Below, in pieces: positions 18,974 to 27,927 of a stretch of 34,095 nucleotides of DNA. Both the position numbers and the translations under genes were made by a program. The stretch is from JADJOY01 sp046331705 [NCBI: bacterium]. GTDB lineage: Bacteria; JADJOY01. The stretch lies in contig JAXLQJ010000071.1 of assembly GCA_046331705.1 (NCBI GenBank), forward strand, positions 1-34,095, written 5' to 3'. A model generated the notes under the pieces. That model did no database searches and was not told the DNA's origin. It worked only from the letters and a program-made list of their open reading frames with translations. How positions within the stretch are numbered: the first letter of the stretch is position 1; each line of letters begins with the position of its first letter.

Positions 18974-20248
18974 ATGGTCATCATCTGCCCGAACTGCAAC
19001 GCGCGATTTCGGATCGATACTTCCGGAATCAAGCTCGAACGTTTCAAAGTCCGCTGTCCGAAGTGCTCCGACGCGATCGTCGTCGAGAATCCTCCCGAGG
19101 TGGAGGTCCCGGTGGCGCTCGAGGACGGTGGCTCGGCCGCGCCCACTCCCGTGCGCGCACCGGCGCCGAGCGCCCCGCCAGCCGCCGCTGCGGCGCCAGG
19201 TCGTGAGGACGTCGAGCCGAGCACCCGTGCGCTCGGCACGGTGGAGGACGAGCCGCCCACCGATCGCGTGGGGGCACCACCGGACGACGAGTCCGACCGC
19301 ACGCGAACCGCGGAGATCGACCCGCGCTGGGCGGAAGAGCCGAGCACGGACGATCTGCTCGCGAGCTCGGCGGCCGCCACGCCCGCCGCACCGCAGCCGG
19401 ATGGGAACGTGCGGATCGCGACTCGCCGGAAGGACACCGGTCCGGTCACGGGCGCCGTCGAGGCCGAAGAGCGCACCAAGGAGCCGAAGGACACGATCGA
19501 GGGCGTGCGCGCGGAGCTGAACGAGCGCTTCGACGCGCTGATGAAGCAGAACTACTTCGAGCTCTTGAGCGTCACGAAGGACGCCGCGGCCGACGAGGTC
19601 AAGGCGGCCTACTTCAAGCTCGCGAAGAAGTACCACCCCGATCGTTACGTCTCGCACTTCTCGGACGAGGAGATGCGCCGCCTTCTCGAGGTCTCCTCGC
19701 GTCTCAACCTGGCGTTCAACGAGCTGCGCGACCCCGATCGGCACAAGCAGTACGTCCTCAAGATCACCCAGCCGGAACGCTACGAGAAGCAGCAGAGCGC
19801 CAATCGGGTGATGGAAGCGATGATGCAGTACGAGAAGGGCAAGGTGCTCTTCAACAAGCAGAACTTCCCCGAGGCGCTCAAGTGCTTCGAGTGGGCGATC
19901 GAGCTGCACGCCACCGAGGCCGAGTACCACTACATGGTGGGGCAAGCCTGCCTGCGCGCCAGCGAAGGCGTGAAGCCGGACTACGAACGAATCCTTTCCG
20001 CGCTCGAGAAGGCCGCGGATCTGCAGCCGCAGACGGCCAAGTACCACCTGGGCTTGGGCTACTACTGGAAGCTGCGGGGCGAGACCAAGCGCGCCATGCG
20101 CTACTTCAAGAACGTGAAGGAGCTCGACCCCAAGCACCACGAAGCGAACCGCGAGATCCGGCTCTATCTGGACCGCAAGCGCAAGGCAGAGGAGAAGGAG
20201 TCCGCGTCCGGGAAGCTCAAGAAGCTTTTCGGCTCCGGAAAGAAGTAG
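18974..20248 (+). CDS. Zinc-ribbon / J-domain / TPR protein, probable DnaK co-chaperone
   Basis: A 424-residue multidomain cytosolic protein. An MJ0042-type zinc ribbon lies at 1-36 (C5-x2-C8 and C28-x2-C31). Residues 40-175 are an acidic Ala/Pro/Glu-rich linker. A J domain covers about 192-258, with YFELLSV, AAYFKLAKKY and the HPD triad H221-P222-D223 needed to stimulate DnaK ATPase. From about 278 to 395 there are TPR-like helical repeats (MMQYEKGKVLFNKQNFPEAL, KYHLGLGYYWKLRGE). The C-terminus is Lys-rich. It stands 85 bases before a DnaK paralogue, so a dedicated chaperone pair is likely, with the TPR and zinc ribbon selecting clients. It is not DnaJ: the Gly/Phe region and the DnaJ-type zinc finger are absent. 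No Shine-Dalgarno is obvious before ATG 18974. Confidence 0.85.
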   Translation: MVIICPNCNARFRIDTSGIKLERFKVRCPKCSDAIVVENPPEVEVPVALEDGGSAAPTPVRAPAPSAPPAAAAAPGREDVEPSTRALGTVEDEPPTDRVGAPPDDESDRTRTAEIDPRWAEEPSTDDLLASSAAATPAAPQPDGNVRIATRRKDTGPVTGAVEAEERTKEPKDTIEGVRAELNERFDALMKQNYFELLSVTKDAAADEVKAAYFKLAKKYHPDRYVSHFSDEEMRRLLEVSSRLNLAFNELRDPDRHKQYVLKITQPERYEKQQSANRVMEAMMQYEKGKVLFNKQNFPEALKCFEWAIELHATEAEYHYMVGQACLRASEGVKPDYERILSALEKAADLQPQTAKYHLGLGYYWKLRGETKRAMRYFKNVKELDPKHHEANREIRLYLDRKRKAEEKESASGKLKKLFGSGKK

Positions 20249-20265
20249 ACATCGGGATCGGGCGT

Positions 20266-20290
20266 CGGACCACGCTCGCGGCGTGGTCCG
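20266..20290 (+). promoter_or_regulatory. 10-bp perfect hairpin between the J-domain gene and dnaK
   Basis: CGGACCACGC (20266-20275) pairs with GCGTGGTCCG (20281-20290) around loop TCGCG, without a following U tract. It lies 43 bases before the dnaK start. It could stabilise or separate the two mRNA segments. It does not match the CIRCE operator. Confidence 0.6.
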
Positions 20291-20333
20291 CGGCAGTGCT
20301 CGACGGCGTCCGCGTTAGCGAAAAGGGCTGGGG

Positions 20334-22127
<1,794 letters not shown>

Positions 22128-22156
22128 AGCACGCGCGACGCGGACTTCGACCACGC

Positions 22157-22185
22157 CGTCTCCACGACCGCGCGTCGTGGAGACG
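22157..22185 (+). promoter_or_regulatory. 12-bp perfect hairpin after dnaK
   Basis: CGTCTCCACGAC (22157-22168) pairs with GTCGTGGAGACG (22174-22185) around loop CGCGC, without a U tract. It shares CCACG/CGTGG stem cores with the hairpin before dnaK. It may act as a 3' stability element or terminator for dnaK, or lie in the leader of the enoyl-CoA hydratase gene. Confidence 0.6.
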
Positions 22186-22242
22186 CTCAACGATCACTGC
22201 ACCCCGGGCACGGCCTGCCGCCGCGCTCGTCCGGAGGCGGTC

Positions 22243-23037
22243 ATGTCGGAAGCCAGCACGTCACCGCTCGTCACGCTCGAACGCCAAGGCGCGATCGCGC
22301 GAATCACCATCCAGCGTCCCAAGGCGTTGAACGCGCTCAACTCGACCGTCCTGCGCGAGCTCGACGCGTGCGTCGCCGAGCTCGAGCGCGATGCGGACAC
22401 GCGAGTCGTGATCGTGTGCGGCTCGGGTGACCGCAGCTTCGTCGCAGGTGCGGACATCGCCGAGATGGTCGGGCTCGGCGCGGAACAGGCGCGCGACTTC
22501 GCGACCCAGGGCCAGCGCGTGTTCTCGCGACTCGAAGCGCTGCCGCAGATGGTGATCGCGGAAGTGCAGGGCTTCGCGCTGGGCGGCGGGCTCGAGCTGG
22601 CGATGGCGTGCGATTGGATGATCGCCTCCTCGAAGGCGCTCTTCGGCCAGCCCGAGATCGATCTCGGGATCATCCCGGGATTCGGTGGAACACAGCGGCT
22701 GTCACGGCGAATCGGCGCGGCGCGCGCACGCGACCTCATCGCCACCGGTCGGCGCATCGGTGCGGAGGAAGCGCGCAGCATCGGCCTCGTCGATCAGGTG
22801 CACGCACCGGAGGCGTTGCGCGGCGCCGTCGAGGCGCTGGCGGCGACGCTGGCGGCGAAGGCACCGCTGGCGCTGCGCGCGGCCAAGCGCGCGATCGCCG
22901 AGGGCGTCGACACGGATCTCGCCTCGGGGCTCGCGATCGAGGCGCGCTCGTTCGGCGACTGCTTCGGCACCGAGGACGCGCGCGAAGGGCTGCGCGCGTT
23001 TCTCGAGAAGCGCCCCGCCGAGTTCCGCGGACGCTGA
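22243..23037 (+). CDS. Enoyl-CoA hydratase / crotonase
   Basis: A 264-residue crotonase-fold enzyme that adds water to 2-enoyl-CoA in fatty-acid oxidation or butyryl-CoA metabolism. The oxyanion hole is formed by FVAGADIAEM (66-75) and the GGG of FALGGGLE (111-118). Both catalytic glutamates are present at the usual 20-residue spacing, E118 (GGGLELA) and E138 (PEIDLG), followed by GFGGTQRL. The short-chain 3-hydroxybutyryl-CoA dehydratase type fits best, though chain length cannot be read from sequence. ATG 22243 is chosen because GGAGG (22233-22237) precedes it; an in-frame GTG at 22177 falls within the hairpin and would add an unconserved Arg-rich leader. Confidence 0.92.
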   Translation: MSEASTSPLVTLERQGAIARITIQRPKALNALNSTVLRELDACVAELERDADTRVVIVCGSGDRSFVAGADIAEMVGLGAEQARDFATQGQRVFSRLEALPQMVIAEVQGFALGGGLELAMACDWMIASSKALFGQPEIDLGIIPGFGGTQRLSRRIGAARARDLIATGRRIGAEEARSIGLVDQVHAPEALRGAVEALAATLAAKAPLALRAAKRAIAEGVDTDLASGLAIEARSFGDCFGTEDAREGLRAFLEKRPAEFRGR

Positions 23038-23109
23038 CGGAGCCGCCGCGGCGCGCGTCCACAGAGGCGGTGAGCCGCGATTCACCGCGCTCGCTCGAAC
23101 GCGCCGGGC

Positions 23110-23550
23110 TCAGTTGCGGCGACGAATCACCGTCACGGTGCGCATCCGATAGATCGGCGCGCCGTTCTCGTCGGATCCCGTGGTCTCGGTGACGATGAAG
23201 TCCATGGCGCCCGAGCGCCCGGACTTCTCGTAGACGTCGACGAGCTCGGCCTGCACCGTCACGCGATCGCCCGCAACCAGCGGTCGCGCGTAGGAAAATC
23301 GCTGCTCGCCGTGGAGCACGTCGCGCCAGTCGATGGCCAGCGACGCGCGCACGTCGCTCCCCGGGCGCAGCGTGAAGGCGAAGGTCGGTGGCGCAACCAG
23401 CGAGCGGAAGCCGCGGGCGCGCGCCTGCACCTCGTCGTGATAGAGCGGGTTGTGATCGCCAATTGCCTCGGCAAATCGGCGAATTGCGCCCTTCTCGATG
23501 TCGTGCGTCGCCGCTTCGGAGCGCACCCCGCGGACGTTCGGGTCGAGCAT
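23110..23550 (-). CDS. MaoC-like hot-dog dehydratase (FAS1-like N-terminal dehydratase domain)
   Basis: A 146-residue single hot-dog protein. The hydratase-2-like motif reads AIGDHNPLYHDE (29-40), followed by APPTFAF; this APPTF pattern is typical of HadA/HadC-type subunits and FAS1-like dehydratase domains. The catalytic His of true MaoC motifs (NPxH) is Tyr37 here, so the protein may need a catalytic partner subunit, as HadA needs HadB. No partner is adjacent. The Ala/Arg-rich GDRVTVQAELVDVYEKSG segment is typical of the family. ATG 23550 has AGGAG nine bases upstream on the minus strand; an ATG at 23580 would add ten unconserved residues. It converges on the enoyl-CoA hydratase gene and diverges from ihfA. 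Confidence 0.8.
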   Translation of the reverse strand: MLDPNVRGVRSEAATHDIEKGAIRRFAEAIGDHNPLYHDEVQARARGFRSLVAPPTFAFTLRPGSDVRASLAIDWRDVLHGEQRFSYARPLVAGDRVTVQAELVDVYEKSGRSGAMDFIVTETTGSDENGAPIYRMRTVTVIRRRN

Positions 23551-23587
23551 TTTCCGCTTCTCCTGGGCACCGCACCGCACCCCTCGT

Positions 23588-23620
23588 CGGGGGCGCCCCA
23601 GGCTCGAGCCCGCGCCCCCG
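23588..23620. promoter_or_regulatory. Nested dyad between divergent maoC-like gene and ihfA
   Basis: Outer arms CGGGGGCGC (23588-23596) and GCGCCCCCG (23612-23620) are perfect inverted repeats, and between them lies the perfect palindrome GGCTCGAGCC (23601-23610). The element sits 38-70 bases upstream of the minus-strand dehydratase start and about 60 bases upstream of the ihfA candidate promoter. It could be an operator for a dimeric regulator or a leader hairpin of the minus-strand gene. Confidence 0.45.
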
Positions 23621-23653
23621 CAGGAGGACAGTCGTTTTCCCCCAAGTTTTCCG

Positions 23654-23683
23654 TTGCTTACGCCGAACCGTTTCGCTTAAGAT
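23654..23683 (+). promoter_or_regulatory. Candidate ihfA promoter
   Basis: TTGCTT (23654-23659) and TAAGAT (23678-23683) are separated by 18 bases and follow an A/T-richer stretch (AAGTTTTCC), unusual in this G+C-rich sequence. Transcription would start near 23690, about 37 bases before the ihfA start codon. Confidence 0.4.
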
Positions 23684-23726
23684 GCAACGTGCTGGCGGGC
23701 GACGCAAGCGCTCGGCGGGAGGAAGG

Positions 23727-24002
23727 ATGACCAAGGACGATCTCGTTCTCCTCATCCATGAACGAACCGGATTCTCGAAGGTCGAGTCGGCCGAGATTCT
23801 CGAGGAGATCCTCAACTTGTTGAAGGAGCGCCTCGCCGACGGCGACCACGTCAAGCTGAGTGGTTTCGGTAAGTTCCAGGTGAGCCACAAGCGTGCGCGC
23901 AAGGGCCGCAACCCGATCACGGGCAAAGAGATCGAGATCAGCGCGCGCCGCGTGTTGACCTTCAAGCCGAGCCAGAAGTTGCGCAAGGCGCTGAATCACT
24001 GA
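23727..24002 (+). CDS. ihfA: Integration host factor alpha-type DNA-bending protein
   Basis: A 91-residue HU/IHF-family protein that bends DNA by inserting a proline from each arm. The core VKLSGFGKF (42-50) and the arm GRNPITGKEI (60-69, intercalating P63) are intact, and ARRVLTFKPSQKLRKAL at the C-terminus favours IHF-alpha over HU. It would act as an architectural factor with an IhfB partner, which is not in view. ATG 23727 has the strong site GGAGGAAGG immediately upstream. In many bacteria ihfA follows pheT; here it stands alone behind its own candidate promoter. Confidence 0.88.
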   Translation: MTKDDLVLLIHERTGFSKVESAEILEEILNLLKERLADGDHVKLSGFGKFQVSHKRARKGRNPITGKEIEISARRVLTFKPSQKLRKALNH

Positions 24003-24030
24003 GAGTTTCCGCCCGGCCGAGCCACATCCC

Positions 24031-24068
24031 CGACGGCTCGCGGCCGCGAGCGTGTGAGCCGTCGTTGG
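24031..24068 (+). terminator. Terminator-like hairpin after ihfA
   Basis: CGACGGCTC (24031-24039) pairs perfectly with GAGCCGTCG (24056-24064), with a 16-base loop that itself contains GCGGCCGC. Only TTGG follows, so termination efficiency is uncertain. The rest of 24003-24138 shows no gene. Confidence 0.45.
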
Positions 24069-24138
24069 CGCCCCGGTACTCGACAACCCGGACTCGTCCT
24101 CGCGCTCAGCGCCGCGGCGTCGCAACCCGGGGCGCGAC

Positions 24139-26784
24139 GTGAAGTCGAGCCATCGCGATGCGTTGCGTGGCGTCGTCACGACGTCCGCGCTCGGCGTGTT
24201 GCTGGTGCTGGGCGCGCTGCAGGTCGTCGTGCCGGCAGGCGTCGGCACGGGGGCCATCGAGAGCGCGGGGACGAGTGGCGCGTGGCCCGAGGGCTCCTGG
24301 TCGTTCCAGATCGCTTGGCTTCGGCTGGTTCCCGTCGCGGTTCTCCTCGGTTGCGCGTTCCAGGTTGCGGTGCTGCTGGCCTTGCTTCGGGCTTCCGTCG
24401 GAGCACCGGACGGGGCGGGGGAGGTAGACGCCGAGCACGGCCTTGCGGCCCTGAAGCGCCTGCCGCTGCTGTCGTTGCTGGCGACGCTCGGCGGCTGGGC
24501 GGCGAGCGCAGGCATCGTCGCCGCGCGAGTCCGATCGGCGGCGAATCCAGCGATCGGCGCTCCCGCCGCGCTGGCGCTCACCGTGCTCGCCGTGGGCGTC
24601 GCGGTGGCCCCGCTTCGCTACTACGCCACGCGCGCCGCTCTCCGACGTCGCTTTCGAGATGGGATTGAACCCGCGGCGAGCGCCACGGCGCCGCTCGCGG
24701 CCGCGAGCCTGCCGTTGCGCGTCAAGCTCTGGCTGGGCGTGGTGCTGCCGAGCTTCGCGGTGCTGGTCCTCGTCGCCTGCGCGACGCTCGCGCTGGGCGC
24801 TCGAGCGAGCTTCGAGGCGGCGCGCTGGCACGTCGACGAGTCGGCGCACCAGCTGGCCGGGCTGGTGGATGCCGCGGTGCGCAAGCTCGAGCTCCCTGGC
24901 GCCGCGGCGCAGCGCGCCGCCAGCGAGCTCATGAATCAGCTCGATCGCCGGGCCGCGCAGGGCGAGCTCGCCCTGGTGGACCGCGCCGGCCGAGTGATCG
25001 CGGGACGGCTGGCGCTCCTCGATCCACGGCGCGCGCTCGCCGCCCTGGAGAACGGCGTCGCGGTCTCGCGGCTCGGCGAACCCGTGGCGAGCGGCGCGAA
25101 GCTGGACACCGCCGATCTGTGGTTGATCGTGGTGCAGCCATCGCCCGTGGCGGGCGTGTTCACGAGCCTGCTCGATCCACGCGTCGGGTTGCTCGGCCTG
25201 GCCGGCACCTTCTGGCTGCTCGCGCTCGCTTGGCTCGCGGCGCGCGACGTGGTGAGCGATGCAGCCATGATCCGCTCCCGGGTGGCCGATCTGGCGGCGC
25301 ACGGGAGCACGCCCACCCGGCTGGCCGACTTCCTGCTCGACGACGAGCTGGCGGCGGCCAGTGGCGCGATCCAGGACGTGGCCCACGAGCTGCGACGGCA
25401 GCATCGACGCCAGACCAAGCTCGCCAGCGCGTACGAGTCGAGCGCGCAACGGGCCAAGCAGCTCGCGCGCGAGGCGATGGCGGCGTTCCGCGACTCCCTC
25501 GCACGAGTCGACGGGACACGCCGCGCGGTCGTCGAGCTCGACGAGGCCGGGAACGCGCTCGCCGAGCTCTGGACGAGCGTGGCGCGAAACGTGAGCGCCG
25601 TGGCGCCGCTCAGCTCCGCGACCGCGCTCGCGCTCGAGGGAACGCTGGCGACGTGCGATCAGATGGCGCGCGACGTGAACGACGCCCGCGCGCGGATCGC
25701 CGAGCTGGTTGCGGCGGCGCGGCCCGTCCTGGAGTCGGCGCAAGCGCTCCGCGCGACGGCGGAATCGGCGACCAGCGCCGCGGCGGTCGCCGAGGATCTG
25801 CAGCGCGCGCTCACCCGCGAGATCCGAGCGTCGCGCGAGGGCATGCAGCCGCTCGAGGACCAGGCGCGCGTCGTGGAACGCGCCCTCGCGACCGCCAGCG
25901 AGCGCGGCGATCGCGTGCGCGTGGCGATGGGTGACGTCGGCCAGGCCGTGCACCGGATCGAGGAAGCGGTGGGCGGCGTGGCGCACAGCATCGCGGTGAT
26001 GGAGGAGATCGCCGATCGCAGCGCGCTGCTGGCGGTCAACGTCGCGATCCTCGCGGCGCGCTCGGGGGCGGGAGCAGGGGGCTTCGGGATCGTCGCCGAC
26101 GAGATGCGAGACCTGGCGCAGCGCGCGGGCGACGGCGTTCGGGAAGCGGGCGGCACCGCCGCAGCGCTGAGCCGCGACACCCACGCAGCCGTGCTCGGAG
26201 TCGAGGCGGTGCTCGCGCGCCTCGAGCAAGCGGCCGCTGGGGTGCGCGAGGCGCGCGCCGCCAGTCACGACCTCGGCGGCGTCGTTGCCCTGGCCACGGC
26301 CGCCGCCGAGCGCATCGAGGAGACGGTGGCCAGGGGTGCCGCCGACACGTTGCGCGCGCGCGAGCAGCTCGATCTCCTGGTGACCACGGGCCAGCGAATG
26401 CTCGTCGGACAGGAACCGATGGCGGCCGAGCTGGACCGCAGCGTCGCCGTGGACACCGTGCTGCGCATGGCGAGCGCCGAGCTGAGCGGCTCGATTCGGT
26501 CGGCGCTGGCGCGCGGGCGAGATCGGCTGCGCGAGCCGATGCTCGCCGCCGAAGGCGTCGAGCGGGTGTCCGCCCTCACGCGCCAGGTGCGGCAGCTCGT
26601 GAGTGGAATCGTGTCCAGCGCGAGCGGTGCCGACGAAGCGTCCGTGCGCGCGCTGAGCCAGCTCGAGGCCTCGATCGCCGAGCTCGAGCGCGCCAGTCGA
26701 CCGCACGCCGAGGCGGCGGAAGCGAGCGCCGCTGCGAATGCCAACGCGCCCGGTGAACGGTCCGAATCGTCGCGTTTCACCTAG
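24139..26784 (+). CDS. Divergent chemoreceptor-like (MCP) membrane protein with six predicted TM segments
   Basis: An 881-residue protein. Hydrophobic segments lie at about 11-33, 58-84, 108-128, 140-160, 195-219 and 350-368, with a region of about 125 residues between the last two that may be an extracytoplasmic sensor. The remainder is a long Ala/Glu/Arg coiled coil. Residues 620-665 match the MCP signalling hairpin tip in outline (EEIADRSALLAVNVAILAAR, then GGFGIVADEMRDLAQR). The canonical tip AIEAARAGExGRGF is degraded: Glu is replaced by Leu, and the GE-GR turn reads GAGAGG. CheW and CheA coupling may therefore be altered. No che genes are adjacent. GTG 24139 has only a weak ribosome binding site. 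It probably senses a membrane or periplasmic cue, but the partner is unknown. Confidence 0.75.
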   Translation: MKSSHRDALRGVVTTSALGVLLVLGALQVVVPAGVGTGAIESAGTSGAWPEGSWSFQIAWLRLVPVAVLLGCAFQVAVLLALLRASVGAPDGAGEVDAEHGLAALKRLPLLSLLATLGGWAASAGIVAARVRSAANPAIGAPAALALTVLAVGVAVAPLRYYATRAALRRRFRDGIEPAASATAPLAAASLPLRVKLWLGVVLPSFAVLVLVACATLALGARASFEAARWHVDESAHQLAGLVDAAVRKLELPGAAAQRAASELMNQLDRRAAQGELALVDRAGRVIAGRLALLDPRRALAALENGVAVSRLGEPVASGAKLDTADLWLIVVQPSPVAGVFTSLLDPRVGLLGLAGTFWLLALAWLAARDVVSDAAMIRSRVADLAAHGSTPTRLADFLLDDELAAASGAIQDVAHELRRQHRRQTKLASAYESSAQRAKQLAREAMAAFRDSLARVDGTRRAVVELDEAGNALAELWTSVARNVSAVAPLSSATALALEGTLATCDQMARDVNDARARIAELVAAARPVLESAQALRATAESATSAAAVAEDLQRALTREIRASREGMQPLEDQARVVERALATASERGDRVRVAMGDVGQAVHRIEEAVGGVAHSIAVMEEIADRSALLAVNVAILAARSGAGAGGFGIVADEMRDLAQRAGDGVREAGGTAAALSRDTHAAVLGVEAVLARLEQAAAGVREARAASHDLGGVVALATAAAERIEETVARGAADTLRAREQLDLLVTTGQRMLVGQEPMAAELDRSVAVDTVLRMASAELSGSIRSALARGRDRLREPMLAAEGVERVSALTRQVRQLVSGIVSSASGADEASVRALSQLEASIAELERASRPHAEAAEASAAANANAPGERSESSRFT

Positions 26785-26941
26785 CGCCGAGTGTCAAGTC
26801 CGCCCGATCCACTCGGGCGCACGTGGTCTCCCGCCGATTCAAGCCTCCATAATCACGGGCTTTTCCGCGAACTTTCCGAACGGTGCCGCTGGCATCCCGG
26901 TTGCTTTCCTCGGTGGTGGGGGAGACGCCCGGAGATGCCCG
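26785..26941. other. Intergenic spacer with hairpin and -10-like site
   Basis: CGCCCGA (26801-26807) and TCGGGCG (26813-26819) form a 7-bp hairpin with loop TCCAC just after the chemoreceptor-like gene, without a U tract. CATAAT (26848-26853) matches five of six -10 bases but lacks a clear -35. It may serve the small gene that starts at 26942. Confidence 0.35.
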
Positions 26942-27367
26942 ATGCCGAGTAACCGAACGCACGCGCTCGCCACGCGCGAAACCACCAAGAGTCGCGCCGC
27001 GCGGCGCGGGACGAGAGTGGCGGAGCCGACCAGCGCCGGGCCGACACCCGCGGAGCTGCGCAAGGAGCTCGCCGAGCTACCGGTGCAGGTGCGACGTCAG
27101 AGCTGGCAGATTCAGTTTCTCGTCGAGGAGCTGCGCAGCGTCTCCACCGATGTCGAGCGGAACGTGATCCTCGACTGGCTCGACGACGCGAAGCGCAAGC
27201 GCAACGAGCTCGAATCCACGCTGCGCGAACGGCAAGCGCTCTACGAGGGCCTCATGCGACAGCGGCGCCGCCGCACGGCGGGCGCGCGTCATCGCCCGAG
27301 CGCGAAGGGTGCCGATGCCGGGGCCGCCGTGGCGATTCGCGCGGTGAGCGCGACGAAACGCGGCTGA
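26942..27367 (+). CDS. Small basic protein of unknown function with coiled-coil core
   Basis: The 141-residue product is not recognised. The first 40 residues are Arg/Thr/Ala-rich and probably disordered. Residues 40-105 form an amphipathic, charged helical region (LRKELAELPVQVRRQSWQIQFLVEELR, then VILDWLDDAKRKRNELESTLRERQ), probably a coiled coil or helical bundle. The C-terminus is strongly basic. No signal peptide, metal motif or enzyme motif is visible. ATG 26942 is chosen because GGAG (26931-26934) precedes it by seven bases. A longer in-frame extension upstream to 26738 would overlap the chemoreceptor-like gene and is not supported. A nucleic-acid-binding or cytoskeletal role would be a guess. 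Confidence 0.65.
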   Translation: MPSNRTHALATRETTKSRAARRGTRVAEPTSAGPTPAELRKELAELPVQVRRQSWQIQFLVEELRSVSTDVERNVILDWLDDAKRKRNELESTLRERQALYEGLMRQRRRRTAGARHRPSAKGADAGAAVAIRAVSATKRG

Positions 27368-27582
27368 GCCTCGGGGCGCAGCGGGCTTCCAGGTCGACGG
27401 ACGATCGCGCCCGATCGCACTGGGTAGCGGGTCCGGCGTCCTTCCGCCGTCGCTCGCTCCCGATCGTCCGCTCGTCGCCCGCGCGATCTCGCCTTCCCGC
27501 GGAACGCGTTCGGTGCGCGTGTCTCGCCGTCGCTCACGGCCCGCAGTATTCTGCCCGCGGAGTCCACCCGAACTCGGCGCGC
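27368..27582. other. 215-base spacer with long-range inverted repeat
   Basis: GGACGATCG (27399-27407) and CGATCGTCC (27461-27469) are perfect inverted copies 53 bases apart, with an inner hairpin CGGCG/CGCCG (27434-27438/27445-27449). TATTCT near 27547 is a weak -10 candidate for the following gene. No coding region is supported here. Confidence 0.35.
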
Positions 27583-27897
27583 ATGAGCTCGACACCGCAT
27601 TCCTTCGCAGCCACGATCGGGCTCACGCTCCTCGTCGCCGCTTTCTCGGCGCGGTCCGCGCTCGCCGCGCCGCCCGTGGCGCCCGGTGCAGCGACGCCGA
27701 TCACGCTCGGCAGCCCCGCCGTCGATTTCTCGGTCGGCAGCGCCGGGGTGGGCAGCGACGCGGCGGTCTATTTCTGGATCGACCAGAGCGGCGTGACGCA
27801 CTTCACCGACGAGCCGGGTGAGTTCGGCAAGCGCTATCGCGACTTCTTCCGTCCCATCGATCTCTTCGTCAACACGGCAGGCCAGCCGAAGCGGTGA
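27583..27897 (+). CDS. Small exported protein, DUF4124-like
   Basis: A 104-residue protein with a Sec signal peptide: hydrophobic core at about 11-23 and a likely cleavage after ALA near residue 28. The mature part contains YFWIDQSGVTHFTDEPGEF (about 63-81), which resembles the DUF4124 pattern of a 'W.D..G..hftd.P' strand-turn-strand found in many small periplasmic proteins. Its biochemical role is unknown. There is no clear Shine-Dalgarno before ATG 27583. It ends 30 bases before the radical SAM gene on the same strand and may be cotranscribed with it, though it does not look like a peptide precursor for that enzyme. Confidence 0.65.
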   Translation: MSSTPHSFAATIGLTLLVAAFSARSALAAPPVAPGAATPITLGSPAVDFSVGSAGVGSDAAVYFWIDQSGVTHFTDEPGEFGKRYRDFFRPIDLFVNTAGQPKR

Positions 27898-27927
27898 GCG
27901 AGCGCGCGCTCGTTCACCGGGAACGTC

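Noticed and set aside
20266-20290. CIRCE or other heat-shock operator before dnaK
   Set aside because: The inverted repeat does not match TTAGCACTC-N9-GAGTGCTAA in arms or spacing.
22177-22242. GTG start extending the enoyl-CoA hydratase N-terminus
   Set aside because: The extension is unconserved, the GTG sits within the 3' arm of a hairpin, and ATG 22243 has a good GGAGG site.
26738-26941. Upstream extension of the small basic protein (141-residue product)
   Set aside because: It would overlap the chemoreceptor-like gene and add a low-complexity leader; ATG 26942 has GGAG at proper spacing.
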